Assembly (NCBI GenBank): GCA_964565865.1
Contig: CAZMGM010000008.1
Span: 18,229-82,228 of the forward strand
Source of the DNA: CBDAPI01 sp964565865
Lineage (GTDB): Bacteria > Acidobacteriota > UBA6911 > RPQK01 > CBDAPI01
DNA length: 64,000 bases
Direction of reading: 5' to 3'
A program made the position numbers and the translations under genes. The notes under the pieces were generated by a model, which saw nothing but the letters and a program-made list of their open reading frames with translations, searched no databases and was not told where the DNA came from. The first letter of the stretch is position 1, and each line of letters begins with the position of its first letter. Below are positions 1-8,146 of the stretch, piece by piece.

Positions 1-13
1 CTAGGCTAAGCCG

Positions 14-718
14 ATGTGTTCGGTTTCTCAACACGCAACAGCCCTTAGGCTTCTGGGGCTTTGCCTAATCCCCCTGTTGGCTTGTGGTGTCCAGGAATCC
101 CGTGGAGGACCGGCTCGGGAAACGCGGATCGCGGAGGACGGGTTTGCAGCCATCTTCGATGGCCAGACCCTGAAGGGCTGGAGACGACATAATGGCCTGC
201 CTGAAGACAATATTGGGGGCCGCTGGCAGGTTATCAATAGCGCGATTGAAGGTGACCAGGATCCGCCCGGGCGGGGCGGGCTTTTCATCACAACCAATAA
301 GTATCGTGACTTCCTTCTCCGGCTGGAGGTCCACATTGATCACCCGGTCGACAGCGGCATTTTCCTGCGTGTTGGGGAATCCGGGAAGCGACGGCTGGTC
401 ACTCTGGATAACCGCGAGGGAGGTTCTATCGGGTCCATATATTTACCCTGGACTCAGGGCATGGTAAAGAAAAATCCTGATGGGGACCGGTATTTCGAAT
501 CGAGTCAATGGCACGATGTGGAGATTTATATCGAGGGTGAACCGGCCCGTATCCGATTTTACCTCAATGGACAGCTGGTCACCGATTTCCAGCATTCAGA
601 AGAGACCACCCGAGGGAACCCGACCGAAGGCTACATCGCTCTGCAGGTGCACCCAGGAGGAGACTGGATCGAGGGGAATAAAGCCCGCTTCAGGAATATT
701 CGGGTAAAGGAATTGTGA
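14..718 (+). CDS. DUF1080 (3-keto-disaccharide hydrolase-like) lipoprotein
   Basis: Secreted 234-residue protein with an N-terminal hydrophobic segment ending in a lipobox, LLAC, so Cys24 should be lipidated. The rest is one concanavalin-like beta-sandwich of the DUF1080/PF06439 type: FDGQTLKGWRRHN near residues 48-60, a DSGIFLRVG strand near 113-121, and NGQLVTDFQH followed by GYIALQVHPGG near the C-terminus. Members of this family are found on glycoside-degrading enzymes and include 3-keto-disaccharide hydrolases. The true substrate cannot be read from the sequence. The ATG lies 13 bases from the window edge, so an upstream operon partner could be missing. The family is clear; the catalytic role is inferred. 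Confidence 0.85.
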   Translation: MCSVSQHATALRLLGLCLIPLLACGVQESRGGPARETRIAEDGFAAIFDGQTLKGWRRHNGLPEDNIGGRWQVINSAIEGDQDPPGRGGLFITTNKYRDFLLRLEVHIDHPVDSGIFLRVGESGKRRLVTLDNREGGSIGSIYLPWTQGMVKKNPDGDRYFESSQWHDVEIYIEGEPARIRFYLNGQLVTDFQHSEETTRGNPTEGYIALQVHPGGDWIEGNKARFRNIRVKEL

Positions 719-792
719 GGCGAAGGGTTGCGTATCGAGAGTTAACAGTTATTCCGTGTCTGGTGAACAAACGTTGAACCTGTAACCTCCAA

Positions 793-1299
793 CTAAGAAT
801 CAGCCAGCAACTTCTTGTAGGCGGCCACCGCCAATTCGTCGCAGCGCTCGTTTTCGGGGTGCCCCATGTGACCCCGCACCCGTTCTAGAACGATCGAATG
901 AATCTGGTCAAGCTGGTCCAGTTCCTGCCACAGGCTGAGGTTCTTGACCGGCTTGTAGCCGCTCGATGTCTTGCGGCGCCAATGGTTGTTCTTCCAGCGG
1001 TGCATCCACTCCGATATCCCCTTCTCGACGTAGGAGCTGTCGGTCACAACGTTGACCGCAGTTGGTCGTTTGAGTGCCTGTAGTCCTCTAATTACTGCCG
1101 TCAGTTCCATCTGGTTGTTGGTGGTTTCCAGTTGCGAGCCCCATTTTTCCCTGGATTTTCCGGTCTGGCGATGGCGAAGAATGTAGGCCCAACCTCCGGG
1201 TCCAGGATTGCCGCTGCAGGCACCGTCCGTAAAGAGAACAACTTCGGGTCGAGGCCTGGGACGAGAAGGAAAGAGTTCTCGGAGTTCTTGATCTCCCAC
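793..1299 (-). CDS. rnhA: Ribonuclease HI
   Basis: Cytoplasmic endonuclease that cuts the RNA strand of RNA-DNA hybrids. The four carboxylates of the active site are visible: Asp in LFTDGACSGNPGPGGW, Glu in NNQMELTAVIRGL, Asp in VVTDSSYVEKG and Asp in ENERCDELA. The length of 168 residues is normal for a single-domain RNase HI. About 15 residues precede the first strand, which is a little long. The GTG start overlaps the TAG stop of fabI (TAGTG), so translation is probably coupled to it. No hybrid-binding domain is present. Confidence 0.95.
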   Translation of the reverse strand: MGDQELRELFPSRPRPRPEVVLFTDGACSGNPGPGGWAYILRHRQTGKSREKWGSQLETTNNQMELTAVIRGLQALKRPTAVNVVTDSSYVEKGISEWMHRWKNNHWRRKTSSGYKPVKNLSLWQELDQLDQIHSIVLERVRGHMGHPENERCDELAVAAYKKLLADS

Positions 1300-2099
1300 T
1301 ACTCTTCTGCGTCCGGATCGAGCATCATTCCCATCGCGTGGTAGCCTGCGTCCACATAGATGGTTTCTCCGGTGATCCCGCTACCGAGTTCGTCGCTGAT
1401 CAGGGCCAGAGCCAGGCCGCCCACTTCCCCGTGGTCGATGTTCCGCCGCAGCATCGCCACCGAACTGGCCCTGGAAGCCGTAGTCCCGAATCCTGGAATA
1501 CTGCGGGCGGCAATGGTCCGCAACGGGCCAGCGCTGATCGCGTTCACGCGGATTCCCCTGGCCCCCAGCTCGAAGGCCAGGAAGCGGGCAGAAGCTTCCA
1601 GCGCTGCCTTGGCGATTCCCATCATGTTGTAGCCAGGAACCACGCGCTCGGCTGCCAGGAAAGACAGAGTGACGATGCTTCCGCCCTGGGTCATGAGTTT
1701 CCCGGCCCGTCGACCGATCGCGACCAGTGAGTAAGCCGACACGTCCATGGTCTGTGTCCAGTCCTCCCGGGAGACACTCGAGAATGGTTGCAGAAAGGTC
1801 CTTTTTGGAGCAAAGGCAACCGAGTGGACGACGAAATCCAGTGAATCCATTTCCTGGCGGGCTTTTTCGAAAACGTTGTCGAGCTGTGCATCATCTGTCA
1901 CATCGCAGTCGACCAACAGCGGATCGATGAAGTCCGAGGTCAGTTTTGACAGAGTTCCGCGCAAGCGATCTCCCTGGTAGCTGAAGAGCATTCGGGCGCC
2001 TGCCCGGTTGAGCTTCTCGGCGATTGCCCAGGCGATCGATCGGCGATTGGCGACTCCAAACACGATGCCGCTTTTACCCGACAGGTCCACACTGAACAT
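1299..2099 (-). CDS. fabI: Enoyl-[acyl-carrier-protein] reductase (NADH), FabI type
   Basis: Catalyses the last reduction of the fatty-acid elongation cycle, trans-2-enoyl-ACP to acyl-ACP. The 266-residue protein is an atypical SDR. The divergent nucleotide loop GVANRRSIAWAIAE near residues 14-27 is characteristic of FabI rather than FabG. The catalytic Tyr-x6-Lys appears as YNMMGIAKAALE near 157-168. A substrate-loop segment ISAGPLRTIAARSIPGF follows near 188-204. Its stop overlaps the GTG start of rnhA, so the two genes form one transcription unit. It would be the expected target of triclosan-like inhibitors. The assignment is secure. Confidence 0.95.
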   Translation of the reverse strand: MFSVDLSGKSGIVFGVANRRSIAWAIAEKLNRAGARMLFSYQGDRLRGTLSKLTSDFIDPLLVDCDVTDDAQLDNVFEKARQEMDSLDFVVHSVAFAPKRTFLQPFSSVSREDWTQTMDVSAYSLVAIGRRAGKLMTQGGSIVTLSFLAAERVVPGYNMMGIAKAALEASARFLAFELGARGIRVNAISAGPLRTIAARSIPGFGTTASRASSVAMLRRNIDHGEVGGLALALISDELGSGITGETIYVDAGYHAMGMMLDPDAEE

Positions 2100-2129
2100 A
2101 GATTAGGTCTCCTTTTTGAAAGTGAATCA

Positions 2130-2630
2130 TTACCTTGAGTTCTCCGCTGCGGGCGCAAGCCCCGTCTGATAGAATTCCGTGCCGGTTTCCTTCTTCGCCT
2201 CTGCCACGATGCGGGCAACATCCGACAACAGAGTTTTGGCATCGTATACGATCTCATCGTTAATGGTGTAACGTACACCGCCCATGCGGACTGGCCGGTT
2301 TGCTTCGTCCAATTGGATGGCCCCCGTGCCGTGCAGCGCCTTCAGGTTCTCCAGCGGATTCTCCGCCACCACAACCAGATCGGCCACTTTGCCCGGAACT
2401 CCCACACTGCGCAACGCTTCGATCCGGTTTTCCTTGATCACGATATCGACATGACCGAAGGGAAGAGAGCCGGTTCCGTCGATCAGGTTGCCCCCTCGTA
2501 AGGCCAGGCCGGGGTGGGAGTCACTTCCTTCCTGGAGATCCAGAGCTTCCGCAATCGATCCGGGATTTTCACCCTGCTGACCGGGCGGCAGGGAGGCCGT
2601 GATGAGAATGAGAAAACAGATCCAAACCAT
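2130..2630 (-). pseudogene. Amidohydrolase with the catalytic barrel deleted in frame
   Basis: The 166-residue frame starts with a signal peptide (VWICFLILITASLPPG) and the usual amidohydrolase opening beta-sandwich, ALRGGNLIDGTGSLPFGHVDIVIKENRIEAL in sense. After SVGVPGK it jumps straight to the C-terminal strand of the same family, KVADLVVVAENPLENLKAL, then VRYTINDEIVYDAKTLL. The whole metal-binding TIM barrel, roughly 300 residues with the HxH, Lys, His and Asp ligands, is missing. No hydrolysis is possible. The join is in frame and both flanks keep good coding sense. I see a recent internal deletion, or less likely an assembly collapse. It sits just upstream of fabI on the same strand. 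Confidence 0.75.
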
Positions 2631-2855
2631 TGGGGAATTACTCTTTCAGACAACGGACGGTATGTAAACCCGGTTAATTTATAAATTATCTGCTGCAGCG
2701 TTAGTTACGCGCCCTCAGCCTCCTCGACGTACTACACGAATACGCTTGTGGGAGTATCAGTCACCAGCCTTGTCAGAACGCTTTTTCCTCCGCTTCGCTA
2801 CGAACAAAAACTCCTGAATAATCCAGGTAAAGATTTTCCCGTCCACTGGCCGTTG

Positions 2856-4247
2856 TTACCGGGGAGACGTGTTCTTGCTCAGCAATTCATTGAAACGGGG
2901 TTGGTAACGGACGGGATCCAGGTCTGAGGTCACATTGAGAAGCTCCTTCTCGATGAGGGGTAGGTATTTGTCCCGGTCGAGATCCAGGGCCCGGGCAAAA
3001 TGGTGAATCGACTCATCCACCCGACTGCTCTTGGCATAGAGAAGACCCAGCTGAAAGTGAAGTCGGGCGGTGTCCAGACCGTTTGCGAGGGCTTTCTCGT
3101 GGTACTGAAGCGCCAAGGGCTCCTCCCTCAGCCTTTCGTGGACGATTCCCAGGAAGAAAGAAGCCTGCGCCGAGTCCGGCTCGGCTTTGAGAGCCTTTTC
3201 GAGAGTGATTCGCGCTGTTTGGGGAGGTCCGCTATTAGCCTGAGCAATGCCCAGCCCCAGAAGCGTGTCAAAGTCATTGGACCCAAGCTCCACCGCTTTC
3301 TGGTAGACACGACAAGCTTCCAGGCTGCGATTTGCCCCACTAAAGAGATCACCTAGGCTGGTCCAGATCTCGGGGTTATGCGGGTCCTTGAGCGCGGCGC
3401 GGCGAAAGTACAGCTCAGCAATCACCACACTTTCATCCTGCTCGGCGATGGCCCCCAGGTTGAAGAGGGTCGCTGCTGAGTCCCCGGCCTGCAGGAAGAG
3501 AACCTCTGCTTCATCGAAACGATTCAGACGGAGTAGCCCATAGGCAAGATTCTCGTTCAGTACCGGGTCTGCGACACCGAGCGCCCTAGCCTTTTCGAGA
3601 TAGGTTAGACCCTCTTCGAATTGTTCACGGAGGATCAGGTTTTGACCGAACAGGAAGTTTATCTTGGGGTCTTCTGGAAAGTAATTCAGGAAGCGTTTGA
3701 AATGTGGGCCTGCAGACTCGGGATCCCCGGCTTGATCGAAGGCCAACGCGAGGTCTAGAGAGAGGCCTGGAGGTTCCGGATTGAGCTCGAGCGCCTTTTG
3801 GAAATCGGCAATGGCCGCGGCCATCTGGCCCAACCGATAGTTGAGTCTGCCCGAATTCTGCCAGGTCAAGAACGTATCCGGGGCTAGGCGCTTGAGCCGA
3901 TCGGTGTCGGCCGCGGCTGAGCTCAGATCATTCCTGCGCATATAGACCTCCACTCTCAACGAATAGGCGGGGCCATTATCCGGCTCGATCCGGATCAGCC
4001 GGTCGAGAACCGCGAGAGCCCCGGTTAGCTTCTCCTGACGAAGGTATATGAGAGCTAGATTGAAAAGGGCCGCAACGAACTCGGGCTCGATCGCGAGAGC
4101 CTTTTCAAAAAAGTGAGCCTGCTGCTCGGAGTATGCCTGGGAGGTTCCGATCAGGCCTTCTCCCTTCTTGAACCAGGAAACCGCTTCGGGAGCCATCGGG
4201 GTGGCCTGAGGTTGGAGGAACAAAAGGAACAACAAGAGGAATGACAT
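2856..4247 (-). CDS. Tetratricopeptide-repeat protein, probably exported
   Basis: About 463 residues from the ATG at 4247, whose first 17 residues form a hydrophobic export signal (SFLLLFLLFLQPQA). A longer frame from a GTG at 4274 is less likely because it buries the signal. The remainder is about eleven degenerate TPR units of 34 residues, with recurring patterns such as ALAIEPEFVAALFNLALIYL, ALELNPEPPGLSLDLALAF and ALKAEPDSAQASFFLGIV. TPR solenoids bind partner proteins; no enzymatic domain is present. It is transcribed toward the deleted amidohydrolase. The partner is unknown. Confidence 0.85.
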   Translation of the reverse strand: MSFLLLFLLFLQPQATPMAPEAVSWFKKGEGLIGTSQAYSEQQAHFFEKALAIEPEFVAALFNLALIYLRQEKLTGALAVLDRLIRIEPDNGPAYSLRVEVYMRRNDLSSAAADTDRLKRLAPDTFLTWQNSGRLNYRLGQMAAAIADFQKALELNPEPPGLSLDLALAFDQAGDPESAGPHFKRFLNYFPEDPKINFLFGQNLILREQFEEGLTYLEKARALGVADPVLNENLAYGLLRLNRFDEAEVLFLQAGDSAATLFNLGAIAEQDESVVIAELYFRRAALKDPHNPEIWTSLGDLFSGANRSLEACRVYQKAVELGSNDFDTLLGLGIAQANSGPPQTARITLEKALKAEPDSAQASFFLGIVHERLREEPLALQYHEKALANGLDTARLHFQLGLLYAKSSRVDESIHHFARALDLDRDKYLPLIEKELLNVTSDLDPVRYQPRFNELLSKNTSPR

Positions 4248-4298
4248 TCTGCACCCGTGCCGAGATTCTATCACCGGAGCGCGCGGCCCGGTCGCTAT

Positions 4299-4352
4299 CC
4301 GGTTATTGGTTTCTGGGTACTGGTTACCGGCTTCCGGTTACCGGTTTCTCAC
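4299..4352 (-). repeat. R1-type short tandem arm (GGTTACCGG units)
   Basis: Runs of TGGTTACCGG, CCGGTTACCGG and TGGTTTCTGG follow one another with a 7-10 base rhythm between the TPR gene and the PfkB gene. Read on the other strand this gives GGTAACCAGTACCCAGAAAC, which resembles the AACCAGGAAC arm of the dispersed R1 repeat seen at 22.7, 25.8 and 39.9 kb. No coding sense is visible. Confidence 0.5.
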
Positions 4353-4371
4353 TTTGGAGCTGGATATGGAA

Positions 4372-5322
4372 TCAGGAAGGTGGGCTGAGCGAATCTACTG
4401 AGAAGCGCTTGAAATCTGTCAGTTCTTCGAACTCCCGATAGCGAAGGATAACCTCGGCGAAAGTCAAGTCGCGCAGGCGATCGAGCGAGAATCTTTCCAC
4501 GTTGAAACTGGCGAGTACAGCTCCGAAGACCACGGCCTGGCGCATGGCCTCCCGGTCGGCACGGCCGGTGCCGGCCAAATATCCCATGAAGCCGCCGGCA
4601 AAGGAGTCACCTGCGCCAGTTGGATCGCGAACCTCTTCCAGAGGATAGGCCGGAATTCCGAATACCGAAAGCCCTTCTGCGTCTCTCTGGTAGAGTGCCG
4701 CTCCATATTCTCCAAGCTTCACGACCAGGGTGTGGGGACCCCAATCTAGGATTTTTCGGGCGGCGCCCGGGAGGCTTGGTTCTCCCGACAATTGACGCGA
4801 TTCGGCATCATTGATAATGAGCAGGTCGACGCCCTTCAACGTTGCCAGTAGAGCCTCGAAAGACCCGTCGATCCAGAAGTTCATCGTGTCGCAGGCCACC
4901 AAATGGGGGCGGGTCACCTGAGACAGTACGGCCCGCTGCAGCACGGGATCAATATTGCCCAGGAAAACGTACTCGTTATTCCGGTAATCCTCCGGAATAG
5001 TGGGACTGAAGTCAGACAAGACATTGAGATTGGTTTCCAGCGTTCGTGCGACGTTCATGTCCTCGCCGTATTCCCCGCTCCAGCGAAAGGTCGCTCCCTG
5101 TTGATGTTTTAGGCCCGCCAGATCGATCCCCCTCGACTCCAAAAAGACCAGGTCCTCTTTTTTGAAATCCAGGCCGACACAGGCTACCAGAAACACCTTG
5201 GTGAAGAAGCTAGCCGCCACACTGAAGTAGGTCGCGGACCCTCCCAGGATCTCTTCAGCTGCTCCGAAAGGTGTTCTTACGGAGTCGTAGGCGATGGATC
5301 CGACTGCCAGTATCGACGGCAT
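4372..5322 (-). CDS. PfkB-family carbohydrate/nucleoside kinase
   Basis: A 316-residue ribokinase-fold kinase. The N-terminal glycine pair LGGSATYFSVAASFF near 29-43 and the C-terminal PfkB signature DPTGAGDSFAGGFMGYLAG near 240-258, with the catalytic Asp in GAGD, are both present. The phosphate acceptor cannot be told from sequence. It lies 33 bases downstream of mtnP on the same strand, so it may handle a sugar or nucleoside released in methylthioadenosine salvage. That link is inference from position. Kinases of this family also include ribokinase, adenosine kinase and fructokinase. Confidence 0.85.
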   Translation of the reverse strand: MPSILAVGSIAYDSVRTPFGAAEEILGGSATYFSVAASFFTKVFLVACVGLDFKKEDLVFLESRGIDLAGLKHQQGATFRWSGEYGEDMNVARTLETNLNVLSDFSPTIPEDYRNNEYVFLGNIDPVLQRAVLSQVTRPHLVACDTMNFWIDGSFEALLATLKGVDLLIINDAESRQLSGEPSLPGAARKILDWGPHTLVVKLGEYGAALYQRDAEGLSVFGIPAYPLEEVRDPTGAGDSFAGGFMGYLAGTGRADREAMRQAVVFGAVLASFNVERFSLDRLRDLTFAEVILRYREFEELTDFKRFSVDSLSPPS

Positions 5323-5355
5323 GCAACTTTCCTGAGTTAAGGACTGGGTCCACGG

Positions 5356-6219
5356 TCAATCGAGGTACTTGGCCACAATAGGAGCTAGATCTCGTCGGGT
5401 CTTTTCGGGTATGGCATCAGGGGAAGTAATGATTGCGTTCTCCAGAGCACGCTGGCACCTGCAGGTCAATCCAGGGGGAAGTTCTTTGACGGCCTGTCGA
5501 ATTAAACGCCTGGCATTTTCGCTATTGCTCCGCAGGTAGTTGATCAATATCTCGACCGTCACATCGTCTTCTTCTTCGTGCCAGCAGTCATAGTCGGTCA
5601 CCATGGCTATGGTGGCGTAGCAGATCTCGGCCTCCCTGGCCAGCTTAGCCTCCTGCAGGTTGGTCATACCGATCAGCTCAGCGCCCCAGCTGCGATACAG
5701 ATGGGACTCGGCCCGGGTGGAAAAAGCGGGGCCCTCCATGCACACGTAGGTGCCGCCTCTCTTAATCGGGAACTCAAGGCTTCCGGCGGCCTGCTCGATG
5801 ACTCCCGCGAGAGTGCTGCACAATGGATCGGCAAAGCCGATGTGTGCCGCGATGCCGTTTCCGAAGAAGGTGGCAACTCTCAGTCGAGTGCGGTCAATAA
5901 ACTGGTCCGGCAGGACGAAATCCATGGGGGCGTGCTCGTGCTTAAGGGAGCCAACGGCGCTGGCTGAGAGAAGGTAGCGGACACCCAGCTTCTTGAATCC
6001 AAAAATGTTTGCTCGGAAATTCAGTTCCGTGGGGAGGATGGAATGGCCCCGCCCGTGGCGGGCCAGAAAGGCCACGCTGCGGCCTTCCAGAGTTCCCGTT
6101 AGGTAACGATCGCTGGGAGCCCCGAAGGGAGTGTCAATGTCCTCTTCTCCCACGTTTTCGAGGCCGGACATTTCGTAAAGACCGCTGCCTCCAATGATTC
6201 CTATCTCCACTCCGTGCAT
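5356..6219 (-). CDS. mtnP: S-methyl-5'-thioadenosine phosphorylase
   Basis: Phosphorolysis of methylthioadenosine to adenine and methylthioribose-1-phosphate, in polyamine/SAM salvage. Family motifs: IGIIGGSGLYEM at the N-terminus (phosphate loop), FLARHGRGHSILPTELNFRAN near 50-70, and TYVCMEGPAFSTRAES near 155-170. The C-terminal half carries the substrate-site segment GMTNLQEAKLAREAEICYATIAMVTDYD in sense. I chose the ATG at 6219, preceded by AGGTGGG, over the GTG at 6231. About 287 residues, normal for the family. Purine nucleoside phosphorylases share the fold, but the methionine/asparagine pattern here fits MTA phosphorylase. Confidence 0.93.
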   Translation of the reverse strand: MHGVEIGIIGGSGLYEMSGLENVGEEDIDTPFGAPSDRYLTGTLEGRSVAFLARHGRGHSILPTELNFRANIFGFKKLGVRYLLSASAVGSLKHEHAPMDFVLPDQFIDRTRLRVATFFGNGIAAHIGFADPLCSTLAGVIEQAAGSLEFPIKRGGTYVCMEGPAFSTRAESHLYRSWGAELIGMTNLQEAKLAREAEICYATIAMVTDYDCWHEEEDDVTVEILINYLRSNSENARRLIRQAVKELPPGLTCRCQRALENAIITSPDAIPEKTRRDLAPIVAKYLD

Positions 6220-6306
6220 GTTCAAGCCCACCTACTGCTGAAATCCTGTTTTCGTAAGTCCAGGGGCGAGGCCGTACCTTATACCCTGCACCTCCCTCGA
6301 TCAAGT

Positions 6307-6741
6307 TTACGAACCGGCAGCTCGTTGGCTGCCAGGTGGTCCTTCAGCCGACTCGGTCAGTTCGATCAAGACGCCACCTGTGGAAGCGGGATGAACAAAA
6401 GCGATGAGTCGGCCCTCGGCACCAACCCTCGGTTTCTCATCGATGAGGCGGATCCGAGCTGCCTTTAGCTCTTCCAGCCGGGTCGCCAGGTCCTCTACTT
6501 CCAGCGAAACGTGATGAATCCCACCACCTCGCCCGGCCAGAAATCGGGAAATGGGGGAGTCGGGTTCGACCGGCTCAATGAATTCAAGGGCAGAGTCCCC
6601 GATTCTCATGACTGCGACCTTCACGTTCTGATCAGAGACGACCTCCTGATGGTCCACTTGTAGCCCCAGTCTGCGGTAGAAGCTGGAGGTTTTCGAAATG
6701 GAATCGGTCGCGATGGCCACGTGGGCAATTCTCTTAATCAT
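6307..6741 (-). CDS. mce: Methylmalonyl-CoA epimerase
   Basis: Glyoxalase-fold enzyme interconverting R- and S-methylmalonyl-CoA on the route between propionyl-CoA and succinyl-CoA. Two beta-alpha-beta-beta-beta modules are visible: KRIAHVAIATDSISKTSSFY, with the metal-binding His, then IHHVSLEVEDLATRLEELK near 85-103. Metal-binding Glu residues fit ALEFIEPV and GVLIELTE. The ATG at 6741 overlaps the meaB stop by eight bases, giving about 144 residues. A start at 6768 would only add a non-conserved tail lying inside meaB. The pairing with meaB strengthens the call over other glyoxalase-superfamily proteins. Confidence 0.92.
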   Translation of the reverse strand: MIKRIAHVAIATDSISKTSSFYRRLGLQVDHQEVVSDQNVKVAVMRIGDSALEFIEPVEPDSPISRFLAGRGGGIHHVSLEVEDLATRLEELKAARIRLIDEKPRVGAEGRLIAFVHPASTGGVLIELTESAEGPPGSQRAAGS

Positions 6742-7744
6742 TGAGGTTTTCCTTGTCGAGCCCGGCAAGCATATGGGTGACGACTGTGTAGGGATCGGTT
6801 TCGCGCTCCCGTAGCTTCAAGGCCAGGGATTCCAGTTTGGAATCGCTCCATTGTGAGTAGATCAGCTCTTCGAGTCGGGTTTTGAGCAGCTCCCTGAGGC
6901 GGTGCTTGTGAACCGCGAGTTGGGACTTCGGGTCGCTCTGCTTTTTGCACCAATCCCGGTAGTTGGCGATTTGCGTCACAAGATTCTCGATGCCTTCCCC
7001 CTGGTTGGCAATGGTCTTGATCAGGCAGAGGGGGTAGTCCGTGGTTGCTGCCGCCAGCTCCAGCATGGCCAGGATATCCCTTTCACTTTGGTCGGCGCCA
7101 GCCAGATCAGCCTTATTGAGAACGAACAGGTCTGCAATTTCCATGAGTCCTGCTTTGATGGTCTGAACGTCGTCCCCCAGACCCGGGGCCAGGACGACCA
7201 GCACCATGTGGGCTGAGTAAACTACCTCCACTTCGTCCTGTCCCACCCCCACCGTTTCAAGCAGTATGTAGTCAAATCCAGCGGCATCAAGGACGACCAG
7301 GGCCTCCTGTACAGCGGGGGCCAAGCCACCCAGCTTTCCCCTGGTTGCCATACTCCGGATGAAAACGCCGGCGTCGGTAGAGTGACGTTGCATACGGATC
7401 CGATCGCCTAGGACGGCACCTCCGCTGAAGGGCGAAGTAGGGTCAACGGCCACAATGGCGACTCTGTGGCCCCGGGAACGAAGTTGTCCGGTCAAGCCGT
7501 CCACCACCGAGCTTTTCCCGACCCCGGGACTCCCAGTGATGCCAACAACAAAAGCGTTCCCCGTATTTGGATAGAGTGCCCGTAGGAGTTGCAGGGATTC
7601 CTCCGACCAAGAGCCAGCCTCCAGCTTCGAAATCGATTTAGCGACGGCACGGAGGTCACCTTCCAAAATGTCCTGAACTTCCTGCTCAAGGTTTGCCAAC
7701 GTGGCGATATTATGTGCCAAACTCCCGGCGTTCCAAAGCTGCAT
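6734..7744 (-). CDS. meaB: Methylmalonyl-CoA mutase-associated GTPase MeaB (ArgK family)
   Basis: G3E-type GTPase that protects and reloads the B12-dependent methylmalonyl-CoA mutase. Walker A GITGSPGVGKSS, the switch region VDPTSPFSGGAVLGDRIRMQ, IRSMATRGKLGGL, the ETVGVGQDE Walker B-like segment and the guanine motif NKAD are all in order. From the ATG at 7744 the protein is about 336 residues, matching family length. The frame remains open to 7909, but those 55 residues have no family counterpart. Ends overlapping mce by eight bases (ATGATTAA). The mutase itself is not in the window. The older name, LAO/AO transport kinase, is misleading. Confidence 0.93.
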   Translation of the reverse strand: MQLWNAGSLAHNIATLANLEQEVQDILEGDLRAVAKSISKLEAGSWSEESLQLLRALYPNTGNAFVVGITGSPGVGKSSVVDGLTGQLRSRGHRVAIVAVDPTSPFSGGAVLGDRIRMQRHSTDAGVFIRSMATRGKLGGLAPAVQEALVVLDAAGFDYILLETVGVGQDEVEVVYSAHMVLVVLAPGLGDDVQTIKAGLMEIADLFVLNKADLAGADQSERDILAMLELAAATTDYPLCLIKTIANQGEGIENLVTQIANYRDWCKKQSDPKSQLAVHKHRLRELLKTRLEELIYSQWSDSKLESLALKLRERETDPYTVVTHMLAGLDKENLND

Positions 7745-8146
7745 GTCCCAGTCCGTGGTGAAAGTTCTACGGACTGCCAGCTTAGATCCCTGGGAACGAA
7801 CCATCCGGCGCAAGAAAATGTCTAAGAAAGCATCATTTCGACCGTTAACAAAGTGAGGGCTGGATGGGATCAACCACAGAGCCGGAGACGGACTGGATCC
7901 GGGATGCACTGACTCAAGTTCCGGACGGGCGCTAGCTCGTTTCCAGTCGCTCTGTCAGGATTGGCTTTTTTGGAATGGAATCAAGAGAGTATGAGCAAGA
8001 ACAGTAAGGCGTAAACCTGCCGTTCCCAACGGTGAAGTGGTGCTGTGCGTTCCGTCCCTGCCCTTCGGACAGAGCAGCTCTACCCGGTCCCAGGAACATG
8101 CTGGAGGTCTTGACGAAGCCCCCGGGACAGTGGGAAGCTGAGCGAG
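7745..8146. other. Divergent intergenic region between meaB and M20 peptidase
   Basis: About 400 bases. The meaB-side part stays open in the meaB frame but shows no conserved residues. From about 8015 to 8100 it holds short inverted motifs such as CTGCCGTTCCCAACGGT and CTGCCCTTCGG. It should contain the promoters for both flanking genes, but I see no convincing -35/-10 pair and no RNA gene. Confidence 0.4.

Noticed and set aside
4299..4352. Possible CRISPR-like tandem array
   Set aside because: Units are 7-10 bases with no regular spacers and no cas genes nearby.
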